DNA of 6,105 nucleotides from DAIOHQ01 sp036744635 (GTDB lineage: Bacteria > Planctomycetota > Phycisphaerae > Tepidisphaerales > Tepidisphaeraceae). This document shows, in pieces, positions 5,215 through 6,105 of this stretch; position 1 is the stretch's first letter, and the number at the start of each line of letters is the position of its first letter. A program made the position numbers and the translations under genes. The notes beneath the pieces were generated by a model. The model had not been told where the DNA came from, searched no databases, and saw only the letters and a program-made list of their open reading frames with translations. Location of the stretch: the NCBI GenBank assembly GCA_036744635.1, contig DAIOHQ010000274.1, forward strand, positions 1-6,105, in the 5' to 3' direction.

Positions 5215-5913
5215 ATGGCGGTGAAAAAATCACGGCACGTTGAACATCAAGCTCGCGAAATCCAGCTTTTTTCCTATGACATTGTCAATGCGCCCCTGCA
5301 GGAAATACGCCGCCATTGGCCGGCGGCGATTCGTGCGGATATCGACCAACTGCGCGAGCAGATCGAATCCGCCCCACGGGTCGCTTTGCCCAGGCTCGAA
5401 GAACTCATCGCGCGCTACCCGAAGGTCGAGATTCTGTACAATTTTCGCGTTGCGGCTCTGCAAATGCTGGACCGATCCGCAGAAGCCGAGGCGGCCGCGG
5501 AAGCGATCTATCTCCGTTTCCCCGATTACCTTTTCGCCCGGATCGACTGGGCGCAGATTTGCCTTGCCAAGAGTGAGCATGAAAAGGTTCGGCAGATTTT
5601 CAAAGATACCTGGGACCTGAAATTGATGTATCCCCATCGCACCCGCTTTCACACCTCGGAGTTCATGGGATTTTCATGCGTGGCCGGGAGCTATTTTGCC
5701 ATGACCGGCGACACTGCTGCGGCACGGCGGTACCTGGCAATGATGCAGCAGATCGATCCGGACCATGCCGCCACCAAGCGAGTGGAGGGCCTATTGAATC
5801 ATTCCTGGATATTCAGCGGAATCCAGCGCCTGCTCGGCCTGCCGCGCCGCCAGAGGCGCGCCAAGCCGGTTGCCACGAGTCGCGAAACTCCGAGACCTCC
5901 TCAGCGGCGATAA
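5215..5913 (+). CDS. TPR-like helical-repeat protein of unknown function
   Basis: A 232-residue soluble protein without signal peptide or membrane span. Paired helices with TPR-like A/G/Y/F spacing appear at about 57-90 (ALPRLEELIARYPKVEILYN...), 91-124 (AEAAAEAIYLRFPDYLFARIDWAQICLA) and 153-192 (FSCVAGSYFAMTGDTAAARRYL...IDPD). Such repeats normally form a superhelix that binds another protein. Between repeats two and three lies a less regular stretch with HRTRFHTSEFMGF (141-153), which looks conserved rather than linker-like. The last 25 residues are rich in R, P and K and probably disordered. The N-terminal 30 residues do not look like a repeat. An AGGAGG site supports the start. It stands alone on the + strand, with no in-window partner to suggest a role. 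Confidence 0.82.
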   Translation: MAVKKSRHVEHQAREIQLFSYDIVNAPLQEIRRHWPAAIRADIDQLREQIESAPRVALPRLEELIARYPKVEILYNFRVAALQMLDRSAEAEAAAEAIYLRFPDYLFARIDWAQICLAKSEHEKVRQIFKDTWDLKLMYPHRTRFHTSEFMGFSCVAGSYFAMTGDTAAARRYLAMMQQIDPDHAATKRVEGLLNHSWIFSGIQRLLGLPRRQRRAKPVATSRETPRPPQRR

Positions 5914-6005
5914 AGAGATGGCCGCCTATCCGTTTGCCCCTGCTCCGGTAACAATGCCTCCGAGGCGATGGCCCGCTGGCGGCAAGGCTAATGATCGTTC
6001 CATTG

Positions 6006-6030
6006 AATTCTCGGCCAATTGTCGAGAATT
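6006..6030. promoter_or_regulatory. Operator-like dyad upstream of the right-edge promoter
   Basis: AATTCTCG (6006-6013) and CGAGAATT (6023-6030) are perfect 8-bp reverse complements with a 9-bp spacer. The right arm ends 3 bp before the -35 box, a position typical of a dimeric regulator site. No T-tract follows, so it is not a good terminator for the TPR gene. The spacing recalls the CIRCE element but the sequence does not match it. Confidence 0.4.
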
Positions 6031-6033
6031 TCC

Positions 6034-6062
6034 TTGACTTTCCTCAAACAAAACCCTAACAT
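6034..6062 (+). promoter_or_regulatory. Sigma70-like promoter pointing out of the window
   Basis: TTGACT (6034-6039, five of six to TTGACA) and TAACAT (6057-6062, four of six to TATAAT) are 17 bp apart. Transcription would start near 6069. AAAGGGGG at 6098-6105 could be the ribosome site of a gene starting just beyond the right edge. Confidence 0.55.
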
Positions 6063-6105
6063 ACCTCCAGCATCATCCATCCTCGGCCATTCAAACCAAA
6101 GGGGG

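Noticed and set aside
4814..5233. - strand open frame of 139 codons
   Set aside because: It translates repeats D and E and overlaps the start of the TPR gene, and it shows no recognisable domain.
5951..5986. Possible terminator after the TPR gene
   Set aside because: GCCTC and GAGGC are separated by a single base and no T-tract follows, so a functional intrinsic terminator is not supported.

Overview
This is a GC-rich bacterial window with three blocks of genes separated by short interspersed repeats. No marker gene fixes the taxon. The repeat-rich intergenic DNA, a Q/E/K/R-rich lipoprotein and sigma70-like promoters would suit an environmental bacterium with a large genome, perhaps of the Planctomycetes-Verrucomicrobia group; this is a low-confidence guess.

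Left block (1-2807, all + strand). An incomplete reading frame enters from the left edge and ends at a stop codon inside a palindromic repeat (147-165). A creatininase-superfamily metal-dependent amidohydrolase (236-1099) follows. After 211 bp comes a PLP-dependent DegT/DnrJ/EryC1/StrS-type aminotransferase (1311-2627). The gap between them holds a 113-bp MITE-like element (1110-1222) with 19-bp terminal inverted repeats and an apparent 8-bp target duplication, inserted into a tandem of ATGAAAC heptads. A mirror-image heptad pair lies just before the aminotransferase gene. The two enzymes are probably co-transcribed and could act together on an amino-sugar or related amine/amide compound, but the substrate cannot be read from the sequence. 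A 56-codon ORF (2637-2807) follows, whose start region is built from three tandem TGTCAGAC octamers.

Middle block (2887-4939). Two genes on the - strand, 12 bp apart, encode a 198-aa protein resembling the AbiGi-like abortive-infection families (GGRP-x-IY and HEREWR motifs) and a 212-aa lipoprotein. They have a credible promoter of their own. The block is bracketed by inverted copies of an 18-28-bp repeat with core AGGGTCAGG-N-GTCATT; further copies lie nearby. To the right, amid otherwise non-coding DNA, is a 67-codon - strand ORF that matches only the extreme C-terminal lid of CbbX/SpoVK/EccA-type AAA+ ATPases, yet has a strong Shine-Dalgarno sequence. The block looks like an accessory island assembled around small repeats, with no transposase in the window.

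Right block (4940-6105). A 275-bp stretch with no convincing gene leads to a TPR-like protein (5215-5913) with an ideal Shine-Dalgarno sequence. The last 190 bp hold an 8-bp dyad with a 9-bp spacer directly upstream of a good sigma70-like promoter, which presumably drives a gene beginning just past the right edge.
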